Of a stretch of 64,000 nt of DNA, positions 9,235 to 18,668 are shown piece by piece (positions within the stretch are counted from its first letter, which is position 1; the number at the start of each line of letters is the position of its first letter). The notes below the pieces were generated by a model. That model saw only the letters and a program-made list of their open reading frames with translations. It ran no database searches and was not told the DNA's origin. Made by a program: the position numbers and the translations under genes. Source of the stretch: Flavobacteriaceae bacterium (lineage in GTDB: Bacteria; Bacteroidota; Bacteroidia; Flavobacteriales; Flavobacteriaceae); assembly GCA_024640565.1 (NCBI GenBank), contig JAHEET010000002.1, positions 186,001 to 250,000 on the forward strand. Direction: 5' to 3'.

Positions 9235-10707
9235 ATGAAAAATTATAAATATATAGGGTTATTCCTACTGTCATTAGGACTTGTTTCTTGTGATGTAGAC
9301 AACGAGTTAGACGTAATTGAACCAGCGATGGTTGAAGTGGTTGCTTTAAACACCAATGGATTAGACTTTTCTAATTATGTATCTGTAGGAGCTTCTTTTA
9401 CTTCAGGATATACAGATGGTGCATTATTTATTGCAGCACAAGAGAGTTCTTTTCCAAATATCTTAGCGGGTAAATTTGGGACAGATTTTACACAGCCTTT
9501 AATGAATGATAATATTGGAGGAATGGTTTTTGGACCTGCTGTTGTGGTAGAACCAAGGTTGTATTTTAATGGAGCAGGACCTGCGCGTTTAGACGCAACT
9601 CCTACAACACAGTTTGGGGAAGTAATTTCTGGACCTTTCAATAACATGGGGATTCCAGGAGCAAAAAGTTTTCATTTAGGCGTTGCTGGTTATGGCACTC
9701 TAAACCCTTATTTTGGGAGAATGGCTTCTAGTCCTGGTGCGACTGTATTGGGAGACGCGTTAGCGCAAAGTCCAACATTCTTTACCTTATCTGAAATTGG
9801 AGGAAATGATGTTTTGGGCTATGCAACTTCTGGAGGAGTTGGAGTAGATCAAACAGGAAATTTTGATCCTGCAACTTATGGAGGAAATGATATTACAGAT
9901 CCAAACGTATTTGCAGCTGTATTTAGCGACATGACTAATGCATTGACTGCAAACGGAGCCAAAGGAGTTGTAGCGAACGTACCATATGTAACCTCATTAT
10001 CGTATTTTACAACGGTACCTCACAACCCAATTCCTCTTGATGCGGCAACTGCAGGAGCTTTAAATGCAGGATATGCTGCTTACAATGGTGGATTATCGGT
10101 AGCACAATCCTATGCCATGATTGACGCTGCAGAAGTTGCCAAAAGAACAATCAACTTTGTTGAAGGTCAAAATGCGGTTGTCATTATTGATGAAGACTTA
10201 ACAGATTTATCTGCATTAGGAATTCCTTCATACAGACAAGCAACGGCGAATGATTTATTAGTCTTAACAAGTTCTTCTTTTATAGGAACTTTAGCAGATC
10301 CAAGCAACCCAACGAGTGTCAATGGTGTTGGTGTTCCTTTAGCAGATCAGTGGGTATTAACCGATACTGAGCAAGCCAAAGTAAAAACAGCAACCGATGC
10401 ATACAACATGACAATAGAAGCAGTTGCGGCTGCGAATCCTAATATAGCGCTAGTAGACTTTAAAGGTGTTTTACAAGAAGCGTCAACAGGAATTCAGTTT
10501 GATGAGTATGTAATGAATACCAGTCTTGTTATGGGTGGATTGGTTAGTTTAGATGGTGTTCACTTAACCGGTAGAGGGTATGCTTTAATGGCAAACAAAA
10601 TCTTAGCCGCTATAGATGCTGAATTCGGGTCTAACTTTACAACTGCAACAGGTGGTTTAGCCAAAGCTGGAGATTACACAACGAATTATTCTCCTTCATT
10701 GAGATAA
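9235..10707 (+). CDS. SGNH/GDSL-type lipoprotein, partner of the upstream TonB receptor
   Basis: A 490-residue lipoprotein (lipobox GLVSC, Cys19). The SGNH-hydrolase blocks are visible: block I VSVGASFTSGY with the likely nucleophile Ser54 (GAS in place of GDS), block II NMGIPGA (about 138-144), block III IGGND (Asn191-Asp192), and block V DGVH with Asp440 and His443. The family cleaves ester or thioester bonds, usually of lipids or acylated glycans. Being translated right after the receptor, it likely works at the cell surface on the same substrate before or during import. The change of the GDS Asp to Ala is worth noting but leaves Ser, Gly, Asn, Asp and His in place. Confidence 0.82.
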   Translation: MKNYKYIGLFLLSLGLVSCDVDNELDVIEPAMVEVVALNTNGLDFSNYVSVGASFTSGYTDGALFIAAQESSFPNILAGKFGTDFTQPLMNDNIGGMVFGPAVVVEPRLYFNGAGPARLDATPTTQFGEVISGPFNNMGIPGAKSFHLGVAGYGTLNPYFGRMASSPGATVLGDALAQSPTFFTLSEIGGNDVLGYATSGGVGVDQTGNFDPATYGGNDITDPNVFAAVFSDMTNALTANGAKGVVANVPYVTSLSYFTTVPHNPIPLDAATAGALNAGYAAYNGGLSVAQSYAMIDAAEVAKRTINFVEGQNAVVIIDEDLTDLSALGIPSYRQATANDLLVLTSSSFIGTLADPSNPTSVNGVGVPLADQWVLTDTEQAKVKTATDAYNMTIEAVAAANPNIALVDFKGVLQEASTGIQFDEYVMNTSLVMGGLVSLDGVHLTGRGYALMANKILAAIDAEFGSNFTTATGGLAKAGDYTTNYSPSLR

Positions 10708-10723
10708 TTTTTTGATACGATAT

Positions 10724-10757
10724 AAAAAAAGGTTGCGCAATTGCGCAACCTTTTTTG
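10724..10757. terminator. Bidirectional intrinsic terminator
   Basis: A perfect palindrome with GC-rich core GGTTGCGCAA and its complement, flanked by A-run and T-run. It sits between the converging SGNH lipoprotein and sufS genes and can serve both. Confidence 0.9.
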
Positions 10758-10782
10758 TTTATAAGCTATTTTTTAGCAGGGT

Positions 10783-11997
10783 TTAAGAAAGCATCATCAC
10801 GGCTCTTTTCAATCCAGCAACAAACACTTCAATCTCTTCTTTGGTATTGTAAAAAGAAAAGGAAGCTCTGATGGTTCCGGGGATTTTATAGAAATCCATA
10901 ATCGGTTGTGCACAGTGGTGTCCTGTTCTCACGGCAATGCCGAGTTTATCTAAAATAACGCCAATATCATAGGGATGAATTTCACCTACATTGAAAGAAA
11001 TTATCGCTGTTTTTTCTGCGGTGGTTCCATATATTTTTACGCCTTCAATTTTTAATAGCTCGGCTGTTCCGTATGCTAAAAGTGCTGCTTCATAGCTAGC
11101 GATATTGTCAAAACCAATTGCATTCATATAATCCAATCCTGCACCAAAAGCGATGCCTCCACAAATATTGGGAGTTCCTGCTTCAAACTTATGTGGCAAT
11201 CCAGCATAGGTGGTTTTTTTAAAGGTAACGACATCAATCATTTCTCCACCTCCTTGGTAGGGCGGGAGTTTTTCTAACCATTCTTTTTTTCCATACAACA
11301 TCCCTACGCCTGTAGGGCCACATAACTTGTGGGCCGATGCTACATAGAAATCGACATCTAAAGCCTGTAAATCTGGTTTTATGTGCGGGGTTGCTTGTGC
11401 ACCATCGATTAAAACAGCAGCGCCAAATAGATGTGCTTTTTTAATAATTTCATCAATTGGGTTTACAACACCTAAGGCATTAGAAACATGGTTGCAAAAA
11501 ACAATTTTTGTTTTTTCGTTTACCAAAGTATGATACACATCCATTTGCAAAGATCCGTCCAGGTTCATGGGAATGACCTTTAAAAGGGCTCCTGTTTTTT
11601 CACAAAGCATTTGCCAAGGAACAATGTTTGAATGGTGTTCTAAGGCAGAAACAATAATTTCATCTCCTTTATGGAGCAGGCTCGTAAAACCCGAGGCGAC
11701 CATATTGATGCTGTGCGTGGTCCCTGCAGTTAAAATAATTTCATAGGCATGTTTTGCATTAAAGTGCTGTTGTACTTTTATACGTGCTGCTTCGTATTTA
11801 TCTGTTGCTTCTTGACTTAGCGCATGCACACCTCTGTGAATATTTGCATTGTAGTTGCTGTAATAGTCTACAATTGTATCGATTACTACTTGCGGGGTCT
11901 GCGAGGTGGCAGCGTTGTCAAAATACACCAAAGGTTTTCCGTTTATCGTTCTTTTTAGAATTGGGAAATCTTCACGAATTTTATCAATCTGTATCAT
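10783..11997 (-). CDS. sufS: Cysteine desulfurase SufS (class II)
   Basis: A 404-residue PLP enzyme that takes sulfur from cysteine as an enzyme persulfide and feeds Fe-S cluster assembly. The PLP lysine is Lys224 in SAHKLCGPTG and the persulfide cysteine is Cys362 in RTGHHCAQP; both are intact. The N-terminus MIQIDKIREDFPILKR fits the family start. It is separated from sufABCD by a serine hydrolase gene on the other strand and has its own -7 box, so it is transcribed apart from sufABCD. No sufE or sufU partner is seen in the window. Confidence 0.96.
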   Translation of the reverse strand: MIQIDKIREDFPILKRTINGKPLVYFDNAATSQTPQVVIDTIVDYYSNYNANIHRGVHALSQEATDKYEAARIKVQQHFNAKHAYEIILTAGTTHSINMVASGFTSLLHKGDEIIVSALEHHSNIVPWQMLCEKTGALLKVIPMNLDGSLQMDVYHTLVNEKTKIVFCNHVSNALGVVNPIDEIIKKAHLFGAAVLIDGAQATPHIKPDLQALDVDFYVASAHKLCGPTGVGMLYGKKEWLEKLPPYQGGGEMIDVVTFKKTTYAGLPHKFEAGTPNICGGIAFGAGLDYMNAIGFDNIASYEAALLAYGTAELLKIEGVKIYGTTAEKTAIISFNVGEIHPYDIGVILDKLGIAVRTGHHCAQPIMDFYKIPGTIRASFSFYNTKEEIEVFVAGLKRAVMMLS

Positions 11998-12016
11998 ACC
12001 AAATGTATTTATAGTG

Positions 12017-12024
12017 CAAAGATA
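12017..12024 (-). promoter_or_regulatory. Bacteroidota -7 box for sufS
   Basis: On the minus strand this reads TATCTTTG, an exact TAnnTTTG, 19 bases from the sufS ATG. A second match (TACATTTG, 12007-12000) lies too close to the start to be functional. Confidence 0.45.
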
Positions 12025-12095
12025 AACGATGCATTTTTAAAGTTTTACAAAAGACAATATGTTTTTCTTATTTTTACATCATTAAATCATTGGCT

Positions 12096-13415
12096 ATGAA
12101 AACTTTTCAGAGAATACTTCTTTTGTTGGCTGTTTTAATGCTGGTTGTTGTTATTTACAATTATCCGAAATTAAACATTTTAGCAGGCTATTCTGCAAAA
12201 AGCACTGCAACGTCTGTTTTTCTAGGTGAAAGAAGTTTGGCCTTTACCGATGCAACCGACAACAACTTTTCTCCGGTACATTTAGCAACCGATGCGATGG
12301 ATACCACCACAAAGTCAGCCACTGCTTCGGTATTTGGATTGCTCACACGGAAAGCAATTATAAGAGAAGGTTTGGGATCTGTTTTAACTTTAAGTAAAGC
12401 AGACGAAAACAACCCTTATTTAACCCCTAAGCGAACAATAAATAAAAATAAAGCATTGCCCTACCCTTTCGGGGATGCGCCTCAAAAAGACACTGTTTTC
12501 CCCAATGTTGATTATGAAAAATTAAACACTGCTGTCAGTTCTATTTTTGGGGAAAGAAAATCAAGAGCTGTTCTGGTGCTTTACAAAGATCAAATAATTG
12601 CAGAAAAATACTCAGAAGGGTTTCATAAAGACTCCAAAATTTTAGGCTGGTCGATGACCAAAAGTATTCTAAGTACTGTTTTCGGAGTTTTAGAACATCA
12701 GCAAAAAATACGACTACAGGACAAAGCCGCTATTGCTTCTTGGCAAAATGATCCAAGAAAAGAGATTACAATTCACAATTTGTTACAAATGAATTCGGGA
12801 TTGGAATGGGACGAAAATTATGATGAAATTTCGGACGCGACCAAAATGCTCTTTTTAGAACGCGATATGACGAAGCTCCAAGCAGCCAAACCATTGGTAG
12901 GAAAACCCAACGAAAGCTGGTATTATTCTTCGGGCACTACAAATTTATTATCCGGTATTTTAAGAGATCAGTTTGAGACGCATCAAGAATATTTAGATTT
13001 TTGGTACACCGATTTGATTGATAAAATTGGCATGAATTCCATGACGTTGGAAGCAGATTTAGCAGGAAATTACGTAGCCTCCTCTTATGCTTGGGCGACG
13101 GCTAGAGATTGGGGAAAATTTGGATTGCTCTACCTTCACAACGGAGCTTGGAATGGCGAACAGCTGTTTACCAAAGATTGGGTAGCGTATGCAACGACCC
13201 CCACACCTACTTCGGAAGGAGTCTATGGCGCACAATTTTGGTTAAATGCTGATGGCGGTTTTAAAGACGTACCGGAAAACATGTACTATGCAGATGGCTA
13301 CAAGGGGCAACGTGTTTATGTGTTGCCAGATCAAGAAATGGTCATTATTCGTTTCGGGATGTCTAACTTTAACGAGAATGCTTTCTTGAAAGGGATTTTA
13401 GAGGTTGTTAAGTAA
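12096..13415 (+). CDS. Serine hydrolase of the beta-lactamase / penicillin-binding fold
   Basis: A 439-residue protein with one N-terminal hydrophobic segment (ILLLLAVLMLVVVIYNY), probably a membrane anchor, then a linker, then the catalytic domain. The nucleophile motif SxxK is SMTK (Ser186-Lys189 counted from the ATG), followed by WYYSSGTTN as the YxN-like motif and ADGYKGQ near the third motif. The family covers carboxylesterases, D-aminopeptidases and class C-like enzymes; the substrate cannot be told. The ATG at 12096 is preferred to a TTG two codons upstream. The gene is divergent from sufS and convergent with sufD, so it breaks up the suf cluster. Confidence 0.88.
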   Translation: MKTFQRILLLLAVLMLVVVIYNYPKLNILAGYSAKSTATSVFLGERSLAFTDATDNNFSPVHLATDAMDTTTKSATASVFGLLTRKAIIREGLGSVLTLSKADENNPYLTPKRTINKNKALPYPFGDAPQKDTVFPNVDYEKLNTAVSSIFGERKSRAVLVLYKDQIIAEKYSEGFHKDSKILGWSMTKSILSTVFGVLEHQQKIRLQDKAAIASWQNDPRKEITIHNLLQMNSGLEWDENYDEISDATKMLFLERDMTKLQAAKPLVGKPNESWYYSSGTTNLLSGILRDQFETHQEYLDFWYTDLIDKIGMNSMTLEADLAGNYVASSYAWATARDWGKFGLLYLHNGAWNGEQLFTKDWVAYATTPTPTSEGVYGAQFWLNADGGFKDVPENMYYADGYKGQRVYVLPDQEMVIIRFGMSNFNENAFLKGILEVVK

Positions 13416-13416
13416 T

Positions 13417-13447
13417 AAAAAACCACGCAATTTGCGTGGTTTTCTCT
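13417..13447. terminator. Bidirectional intrinsic terminator
   Basis: The stem AAAACCACGCA pairs with TGCGTGGTTTT around a three-base loop, with A-run and T-run on both sides. It lies between the converging serine hydrolase and sufD genes. Confidence 0.9.
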
Positions 13448-13472
13448 TTTTTATAAAAAGCAACATAATTGC

Positions 13473-14786
13473 CTATAAATCAAAGCCAATATCAACGCCC
13501 AATTTTTTGGCAATTAATTGGGTGATCCGTTGTTTTACTTCGGGAATTTTTACACTTTCTAATACCGTGTTGGCAAATGCATACATTAATAATGCTTTTC
13601 CTTCTTTTTTTGGAATTCCACGTTGTTGCATGTAAAATAAAGCTTCTTCATCCAATTGACCAATGGTACAACCGTGCGAACATTTTACATCGTCTGCAAA
13701 AATCTCTAGTTGAGGTTTTGCATTAATGGTGGCTTTATCACTTACTAAAACATTGTTGTTTTTTTGATACGCATTGGTTTTTTGCGCTTCTTTTTCAACA
13801 ATAACCTTCCCGTTAAAAACACCTGTAGCACGCTCGTCGAAGATTCCTTTGTAATCTTGATGACTTTCACAATTTGGTGCTATATGATGTACCAATGTGT
13901 GGTGATCTACATGCTGTTTACCTTCAATAATGGTAATTCCTTTTAGGATAGAATCAATATGTTCTCCACGCTGAAAGAAGTTTAAGTTGTTTCTGGTGAT
14001 ATTTCCACCAAAAGAAAAGGTGTGTACAGAAACAATACTCTTCGATTTTTGCTCTATGTAAGAATTGTCTACCAATGAGGCGTTTTCTGCATCATTTTGA
14101 ATTTTATAAATGTCTACGGTGGCATCTTTTGCTGCAAAAACTTCAGTGACTGAATTTGTTAAAACAGGGTTGGAAGTTAAACTTTGATTGCGTTCTATAA
14201 TTTGAACATGTGCATTTTGCTCTACAACAATTAAGTTTCTGGGTTGTAACAATGTTGCTGCCTCAGATCCAGTGGTAAAATTAATAATTTGGATAGGCTT
14301 TTCTACTTCAACATTTTTTGGGATGTGAATGTAAGCTCCTTCCGAAGCGAAAGCCGTATTTAGTGAAGTGAGGTTGTCTTTCGTTGCTATTTTGTCAAAG
14401 TAATTTTCAATAACCGCTTTGTATTTTGGCTTTACCAATGCTGAAGACATCAAACAAACATCAAACGTATCGTGGGTAGTTTCCGACAAAAAAGAACTGT
14501 ATTTTCCATCGATAAACACTAGCTTGTAGGCATCGATATCATGAATAAAATACTTTTTTACATCTGCTAATTGGATGTTGTTTTCTTTGTTTGGAAACAA
14601 ACTATAGTCTTGCTTTAAAACAGCGTTTAAAGAAGTGTATTTCCATGCTTCTAACTTTTTAGTAGGAAACCCTAGCGCTTCAAAGTTTTGAAGTGCTCTA
14701 GAACGAATTTCGTGAACCTCTGAATCGGTTTCTACTCGATTTTCAAAAGCTACATATGAGGATACTAATTTATCTTTTAATTCCAT
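13473..14786 (-). CDS. sufD: Fe-S cluster assembly protein SufD
   Basis: A 437-residue member of the SufB/SufD family. It pairs with SufB and two SufC subunits to form the SufBC2D scaffold on which Fe-S clusters are built. Typical features are KKLEAWKYTSLN near residue 42, the right-handed beta-helix in the middle, and the C-terminal KCSHGCTIGQLDEEALFYMQQRGI followed by ALLMYAFANTVLESV. It starts 64 bases after sufC and is the last gene of the sufABCD unit; the terminator at 13417-13447 follows. Confidence 0.96.
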   Translation of the reverse strand: MELKDKLVSSYVAFENRVETDSEVHEIRSRALQNFEALGFPTKKLEAWKYTSLNAVLKQDYSLFPNKENNIQLADVKKYFIHDIDAYKLVFIDGKYSSFLSETTHDTFDVCLMSSALVKPKYKAVIENYFDKIATKDNLTSLNTAFASEGAYIHIPKNVEVEKPIQIINFTTGSEAATLLQPRNLIVVEQNAHVQIIERNQSLTSNPVLTNSVTEVFAAKDATVDIYKIQNDAENASLVDNSYIEQKSKSIVSVHTFSFGGNITRNNLNFFQRGEHIDSILKGITIIEGKQHVDHHTLVHHIAPNCESHQDYKGIFDERATGVFNGKVIVEKEAQKTNAYQKNNNVLVSDKATINAKPQLEIFADDVKCSHGCTIGQLDEEALFYMQQRGIPKKEGKALLMYAFANTVLESVKIPEVKQRITQLIAKKLGVDIGFDL

Positions 14787-14850
14787 TTTTTTAGTATTCG
14801 GCAGGTAGTTTTTAGTAAGTAATTATCTGTACTGTTGCTACCAACTTAAT

Positions 14851-15600
14851 TTAAACCAATTCTTGCTTAATCCAATCATACCCTTTTGCTTCTAATTCTA
14901 AAGCTAAGGAAGCATCTCCAGATTTTACAATTTTTCCATCATGTAAAACATGAACAAAATCTGGAACGATGTAATCTAACAAACGTTGGTAATGCGTAAT
15001 CACGATGACCGCATTGTCTTTCGATTTTAATTTGTTTACGCCGTTTGCAACAATTCGCAATGCATCAATGTCCAAACCAGAATCGGTTTCATCTAAGATG
15101 GCTAATTTTGGTGCTAACATTGCCATTTGAAAGATTTCATTTCTTTTTTTCTCACCTCCGGAAAAACCTTCGTTTAAAGAACGTGACAAAAACTTACGAT
15201 CTATTTCTAATAATTCTGATTTTTCACGAATCATTTTCAACATATCTTTTGCCGGCATGTCTTCCAAACCTTTGGCCTTTCGTGTTTCGTTTATGGCCGT
15301 TTTGATAAAGTTGGTTACAGAAACTCCAGGAATTTCTACAGGATATTGAAAAGATAGAAAGACACCATTGTGTGCTCTTTCCTCAGGAGCAAGCTCACCA
15401 ATATCTTCTCCGTCCAATTCAATGTTTCCAGCAGTAACCTCATATTCTTCTTTTCCAGCAATAATATTAGCCAAGGTACTTTTACCTGCACCATTTGGTC
15501 CCATAATTGCGTGAACTTCACCTGCTTTGACTTCTAAGCTCAATCCTTTTAAGATTGATTTGTCTTCGATACTTGCGTGTAAATTTTCTATTTTTAACAT
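14851..15600 (-). CDS. sufC: Fe-S cluster assembly ATPase SufC
   Basis: A 249-residue ABC-type ATPase of normal length, soluble, powering the SufBCD scaffold. Visible are Walker [10 protein letters not shown] (34-42), the Q-loop [12 protein letters not shown], the signature [11 protein letters not shown], Walker [13 protein letters not shown] and the switch histidine in VIVITHYQ. It lies between sufB and sufD (80 and 64 bases), in the usual order. Confidence 0.97.
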   Translation of the reverse strand: MLKIENLHASIEDKSILKGLSLEVKAGEVHAIMGPNGAGKSTLANIIAGKEEYEVTAGNIELDGEDIGELAPEERAHNGVFLSFQYPVEIPGVSVTNFIKTAINETRKAKGLEDMPAKDMLKMIREKSELLEIDRKFLSRSLNEGFSGGEKKRNEIFQMAMLAPKLAILDETDSGLDIDALRIVANGVNKLKSKDNAVIVITHYQRLLDYIVPDFVHVLHDGKIVKSGDASLALELEAKGYDWIKQELV

Positions 15601-15680
15601 GGTTGTCTTTTATATGCCCTCAACTCCAGGCGTTTCTTTTTTAATATTTTTCTAGTTTAGAACCTCGAATTCCGAGTTAT

Positions 15681-17129
15681 CTATCCTACTGAGCCTTCTA
15701 ACGAAATTTCTAATAATTTTTGCGCTTCTACCGCAAACTCCATAGGGAGTTTGTTTAAAACTTCTTTGCTAAATCCGTTTACAATTAATGCAATTGCTTT
15801 TTCGGTATCAATTCCACGTTGGTTGCAATAGAAAAGTTGCTCTTCACCAATTTTACTAGTGGTTGCTTCATGTTCTACTTGCGCAGTTTTATTTTTTACT
15901 TCAATGTATGGAAAGGTGTGCGCACCACATAAATTTCCCATCAATAAAGAATCACATTGTGAGAAGTTTCTTGCATTTTCTGCTCTTGCGCCAATTTGTA
16001 CCAAACCACGGTAACTGTTTTGGGAGCTTCCAGCAGAGATTCCTTTCGAAATAATTGTTGATTTTGTATTTTTTCCAAGATGAATCATCTTGGTTCCGGT
16101 GTCTGCTTGCTGATAATTGTTGGTAACTGCAATTGAGTAAAACTCGCCAACAGAATTATTTCCTTTCAAAATACATGAAGGATATTTCCAAGTTACTGCA
16201 GAGCCTGTCTCTACTTGTGTCCAAGAAATTTTCGCATTGTTTTCACACAAACCTCTTTTGGTTACAAAGTTGTAAACCCCTCCTTTTCCCTCTTTATTTC
16301 CGGGATACCAATTTTGTACTGTAGAATATTTAATTTCGGCATCGTCCATAGCTATGAGTTCTACAACCGCAGCGTGCAATTGATTTTCATCTCTACTTGG
16401 GGCAGTACAACCTTCTAAATATGAAACATAACTCCCTTTGTCTGCAACCACTAAAGTTCTTTCAAACTGTCCGGTTCCACCTTCATTGATTCTAAAATAC
16501 GTAGACAATTCCATTGGGCATCGAACGCCTTTTGGAATGTAACAGAATGATCCATCTGAGAAAACGGCCGAATTTAGTGCTGCATAAAAGTTGTCGGTTG
16601 TTGGCACAACGGTTCCTAAATATTTACGCACCAATTCTGGATGTTCTTGAATTGCTTCTGAAATAGGCATAAAAATAATCCCTTTTTCACCCAATGTTTT
16701 CTTAAATGTAGTGGCAACAGAAACCGAATCCATTACAATATCTACGGCTACATTGGCTAATTTTTTTTGTTCGTCTAAAGAAATCCCTAAACGCTTAAAA
16801 GTATCCAGTAATTCTGGATCAACTTCGTCTAAAGAATTTAATTTTGGTTTTTCTTTTGGAGCAGAGTAGTATGCAATGTCCTGAAATTTTGGTTTCTCAT
16901 ACTGCACATTTGCCCATTCTGGTTCTTCCATTTTTTTCCAAACCCTAAAAGCTTCTAAACGCCAATCGGTCATCCATTGGGGCTCGTTTTTTTTCTTAGA
17001 AATTGCAATTACAACTTCTTCGCTTAGCCCTTTTGCAAAAGTTTCACTTTCTATATCTGTATAGAAACCATATTTGTACTCTTGGGTTTTTAACTCTTGT
17101 TCTAACTGTTCTTCTGTATACTTTGACAT
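15681..17129 (-). CDS. sufB: Fe-S cluster assembly protein SufB
   Basis: A 482-residue scaffold subunit of the SufBC2D complex. Recognisable parts are the N-terminal [47 protein letters not shown], the conserved [18 protein letters not shown] and the C-terminal cysteine region [17 protein letters not shown]. It starts 13 bases after sufA and is followed by sufC, giving the order sufA-B-C-D. Confidence 0.97.
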   Translation of the reverse strand: MSKYTEEQLEQELKTQEYKYGFYTDIESETFAKGLSEEVVIAISKKKNEPQWMTDWRLEAFRVWKKMEEPEWANVQYEKPKFQDIAYYSAPKEKPKLNSLDEVDPELLDTFKRLGISLDEQKKLANVAVDIVMDSVSVATTFKKTLGEKGIIFMPISEAIQEHPELVRKYLGTVVPTTDNFYAALNSAVFSDGSFCYIPKGVRCPMELSTYFRINEGGTGQFERTLVVADKGSYVSYLEGCTAPSRDENQLHAAVVELIAMDDAEIKYSTVQNWYPGNKEGKGGVYNFVTKRGLCENNAKISWTQVETGSAVTWKYPSCILKGNNSVGEFYSIAVTNNYQQADTGTKMIHLGKNTKSTIISKGISAGSSQNSYRGLVQIGARAENARNFSQCDSLLMGNLCGAHTFPYIEVKNKTAQVEHEATTSKIGEEQLFYCNQRGIDTEKAIALIVNGFSKEVLNKLPMEFAVEAQKLLEISLEGSVG

Positions 17130-17142
17130 CTTTTTCTAATTT

Positions 17143-17472
17143 TTAAAGCGAAAAACTTTCTCCACATCCACAAGTTCTATTGGCATTCGGATTGTTAAAA
17201 ACAAAACCTTTTCCATTTAAACCGCCAGAATATTCCAACGTAGTTCCCACTAAATATAAAAAACTTTTTTTGTCAACGATAATTTTCACATCGTTCTCCT
17301 CAAAAACCTTATCGCTCTCTCTTCTTTCGTTATCAAAAGTCAAATCGTAAGACAAACCTGAGCAACCACCGCTTTTTACACCAACTCTTACAAAGTCATT
17401 GGTCGCGTCGAAGCCATCATCTGTCATTAACTGTATGACTTTCTTCTTCGCTGTGTCTGAAACTTTTATCAT
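17143..17472 (-). CDS. sufA: A-type Fe-S carrier (SufA/IscA/HesB family)
   Basis: A 109-residue A-type carrier that passes Fe-S clusters from the Suf scaffold to target proteins. The three ligand cysteines are present: Cys37 in KSGGCSGLSY and Cys101/Cys103 in RTCGCGESF near the C-terminus. The start is placed at the ATG 17470-17472 (MIKVSDTAKKK), since a longer open frame upstream would run through the -7 box. It is the first gene of sufABCD and 13 bases upstream of sufB. The name sufA is by context; the family is certain. Confidence 0.94.
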   Translation of the reverse strand: MIKVSDTAKKKVIQLMTDDGFDATNDFVRVGVKSGGCSGLSYDLTFDNERRESDKVFEENDVKIIVDKKSFLYLVGTTLEYSGGLNGKGFVFNNPNANRTCGCGESFSL

Positions 17473-17503
17473 AATTTTAAATAGATTAAATCTAAATTGC
17501 TTG

Positions 17504-17511
17504 CAAATATA
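17504..17511 (-). promoter_or_regulatory. Bacteroidota -7 box for sufABCD
   Basis: On the minus strand this reads TATATTTG, an exact TAnnTTTG, 31 bases from the sufA ATG. The -33 element is weak. I see no palindrome here that resembles the one ahead of feoA. Confidence 0.55.
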
Positions 17512-17577
17512 CAATATATGTCTTAAAAAGAAGGGAACTTTCATTAACAAGAACAATGCGGCTATTGGTTTTTTTAA

Positions 17578-18636
17578 TTATTCTCTAAAGGCTGGATTGT
17601 TGACAAAATTTGAATCACTAAGGGATAATAAAAAGGCTTTCAAATTTGCTTTCTCTTGTAGGGATAAACCCACACCGCCTTGATTCACTTTTTTCATCAA
17701 TGGATCAATGGTTGCAGAGGGCTGCAGGCCTTCCGAATAATGTTGGATAACTTCGTCTAGAGTTGCAAAACGCCCATCGTGCATGTAGGGTGCGGTAAAT
17801 TTTAAATTCCGAAGTGATGGCGATTTAAACTTACCATTGTCGTTTGTATCTCCAGTAACAGCACCTAAGCCCAGGTCTGAAAAGTTGCTATCCAATCCGT
17901 TGTTGTGAAATTTATTGTCCGTCCAAAGAGGATTGTTATCGCTCCCATGACAATGAAAGCAATCTCCTTTGGCTTCGTCCATAAAAACATTAAAACCAGC
18001 TAATTCTTGGGGTGTTAACGTAGTTTCGCCATTTAAATACCGATCAAATTTTGAGTTTCCAGAAATTAAGATTCTTTCAAACTGAGCGAGTGCCCTTGTG
18101 ATTAAAACCGAGTCAATTTCAGAACTTCCAAAAGCTTGTAAAAATAAATCTGGATATTCAGGACTTGCTTGTAGTTTTTCTGCGACAGTTTCCCAATTAG
18201 CATGCATTTCTATGGGGTTTCTTACAGGTTCTAAGGCCTGTTTTTCCAAACCTACTTCTTTACCATCCCAAGCGAAGCGTTCGTCAAAATTCCACGCCAA
18301 ATTGAATAAAGGCATTGAATTTCTGGTTCCTAAAATTCCTTGAATCCCTTCGTTAAATTGTAGGTTGTTGGTAAATGATTTCTGTGGACTGTGGCAGGTA
18401 GCACAGGATTGTGTGTTGTTTCCAGAAAGTTTTCTGTCAAAAAATAATTTCTTTCCTAAGGCAACCCCTTCTTCTGTCAGTGGGTTGTTTGCAGGAATTA
18501 TAGGAGCAATTAATTTGTTGGTAAATTGCGTTGGAACTTCCAAGGTATAAGGAACAGGGGTGTACACTGTTGCTTCTTTTGATGAGCATTGCATCAAAAG
18601 AAAAACAGCAAGCAGAAAAAGACAGTTGTTTTTCAT
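17578..18636 (-). CDS. Di-heme cytochrome-c peroxidase / MauG-family lipoprotein (MbnH-like)
   Basis: A 352-residue lipoprotein (lipobox LLMQC, Cys17) with two c-type heme sites: CATCH (Cys78-His82) and CFHCH (Cys226-His230). Spacing and length fit bacterial di-heme peroxidases and their MauG/MbnH relatives; further landmarks are KKLFFDRKLS, NSMPLFNLAWN and APYMHDGRFATLDEV. The upstream neighbour in the same operon (32 bases) is an MbnP protein. In characterised MbnP/MbnH pairs, the di-heme partner oxidises a tryptophan of MbnP to kynurenine to create a copper site. I therefore infer an MbnH-like role, although simple peroxide removal is the alternative. Confidence 0.9.
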   Translation of the reverse strand: MKNNCLFLLAVFLLMQCSSKEATVYTPVPYTLEVPTQFTNKLIAPIIPANNPLTEEGVALGKKLFFDRKLSGNNTQSCATCHSPQKSFTNNLQFNEGIQGILGTRNSMPLFNLAWNFDERFAWDGKEVGLEKQALEPVRNPIEMHANWETVAEKLQASPEYPDLFLQAFGSSEIDSVLITRALAQFERILISGNSKFDRYLNGETTLTPQELAGFNVFMDEAKGDCFHCHGSDNNPLWTDNKFHNNGLDSNFSDLGLGAVTGDTNDNGKFKSPSLRNLKFTAPYMHDGRFATLDEVIQHYSEGLQPSATIDPLMKKVNQGGVGLSLQEKANLKAFLLSLSDSNFVNNPAFRE

Positions 18637-18668
18637 TCTTTTTTTCTTAGAAATAGGGTGCTTCTATT

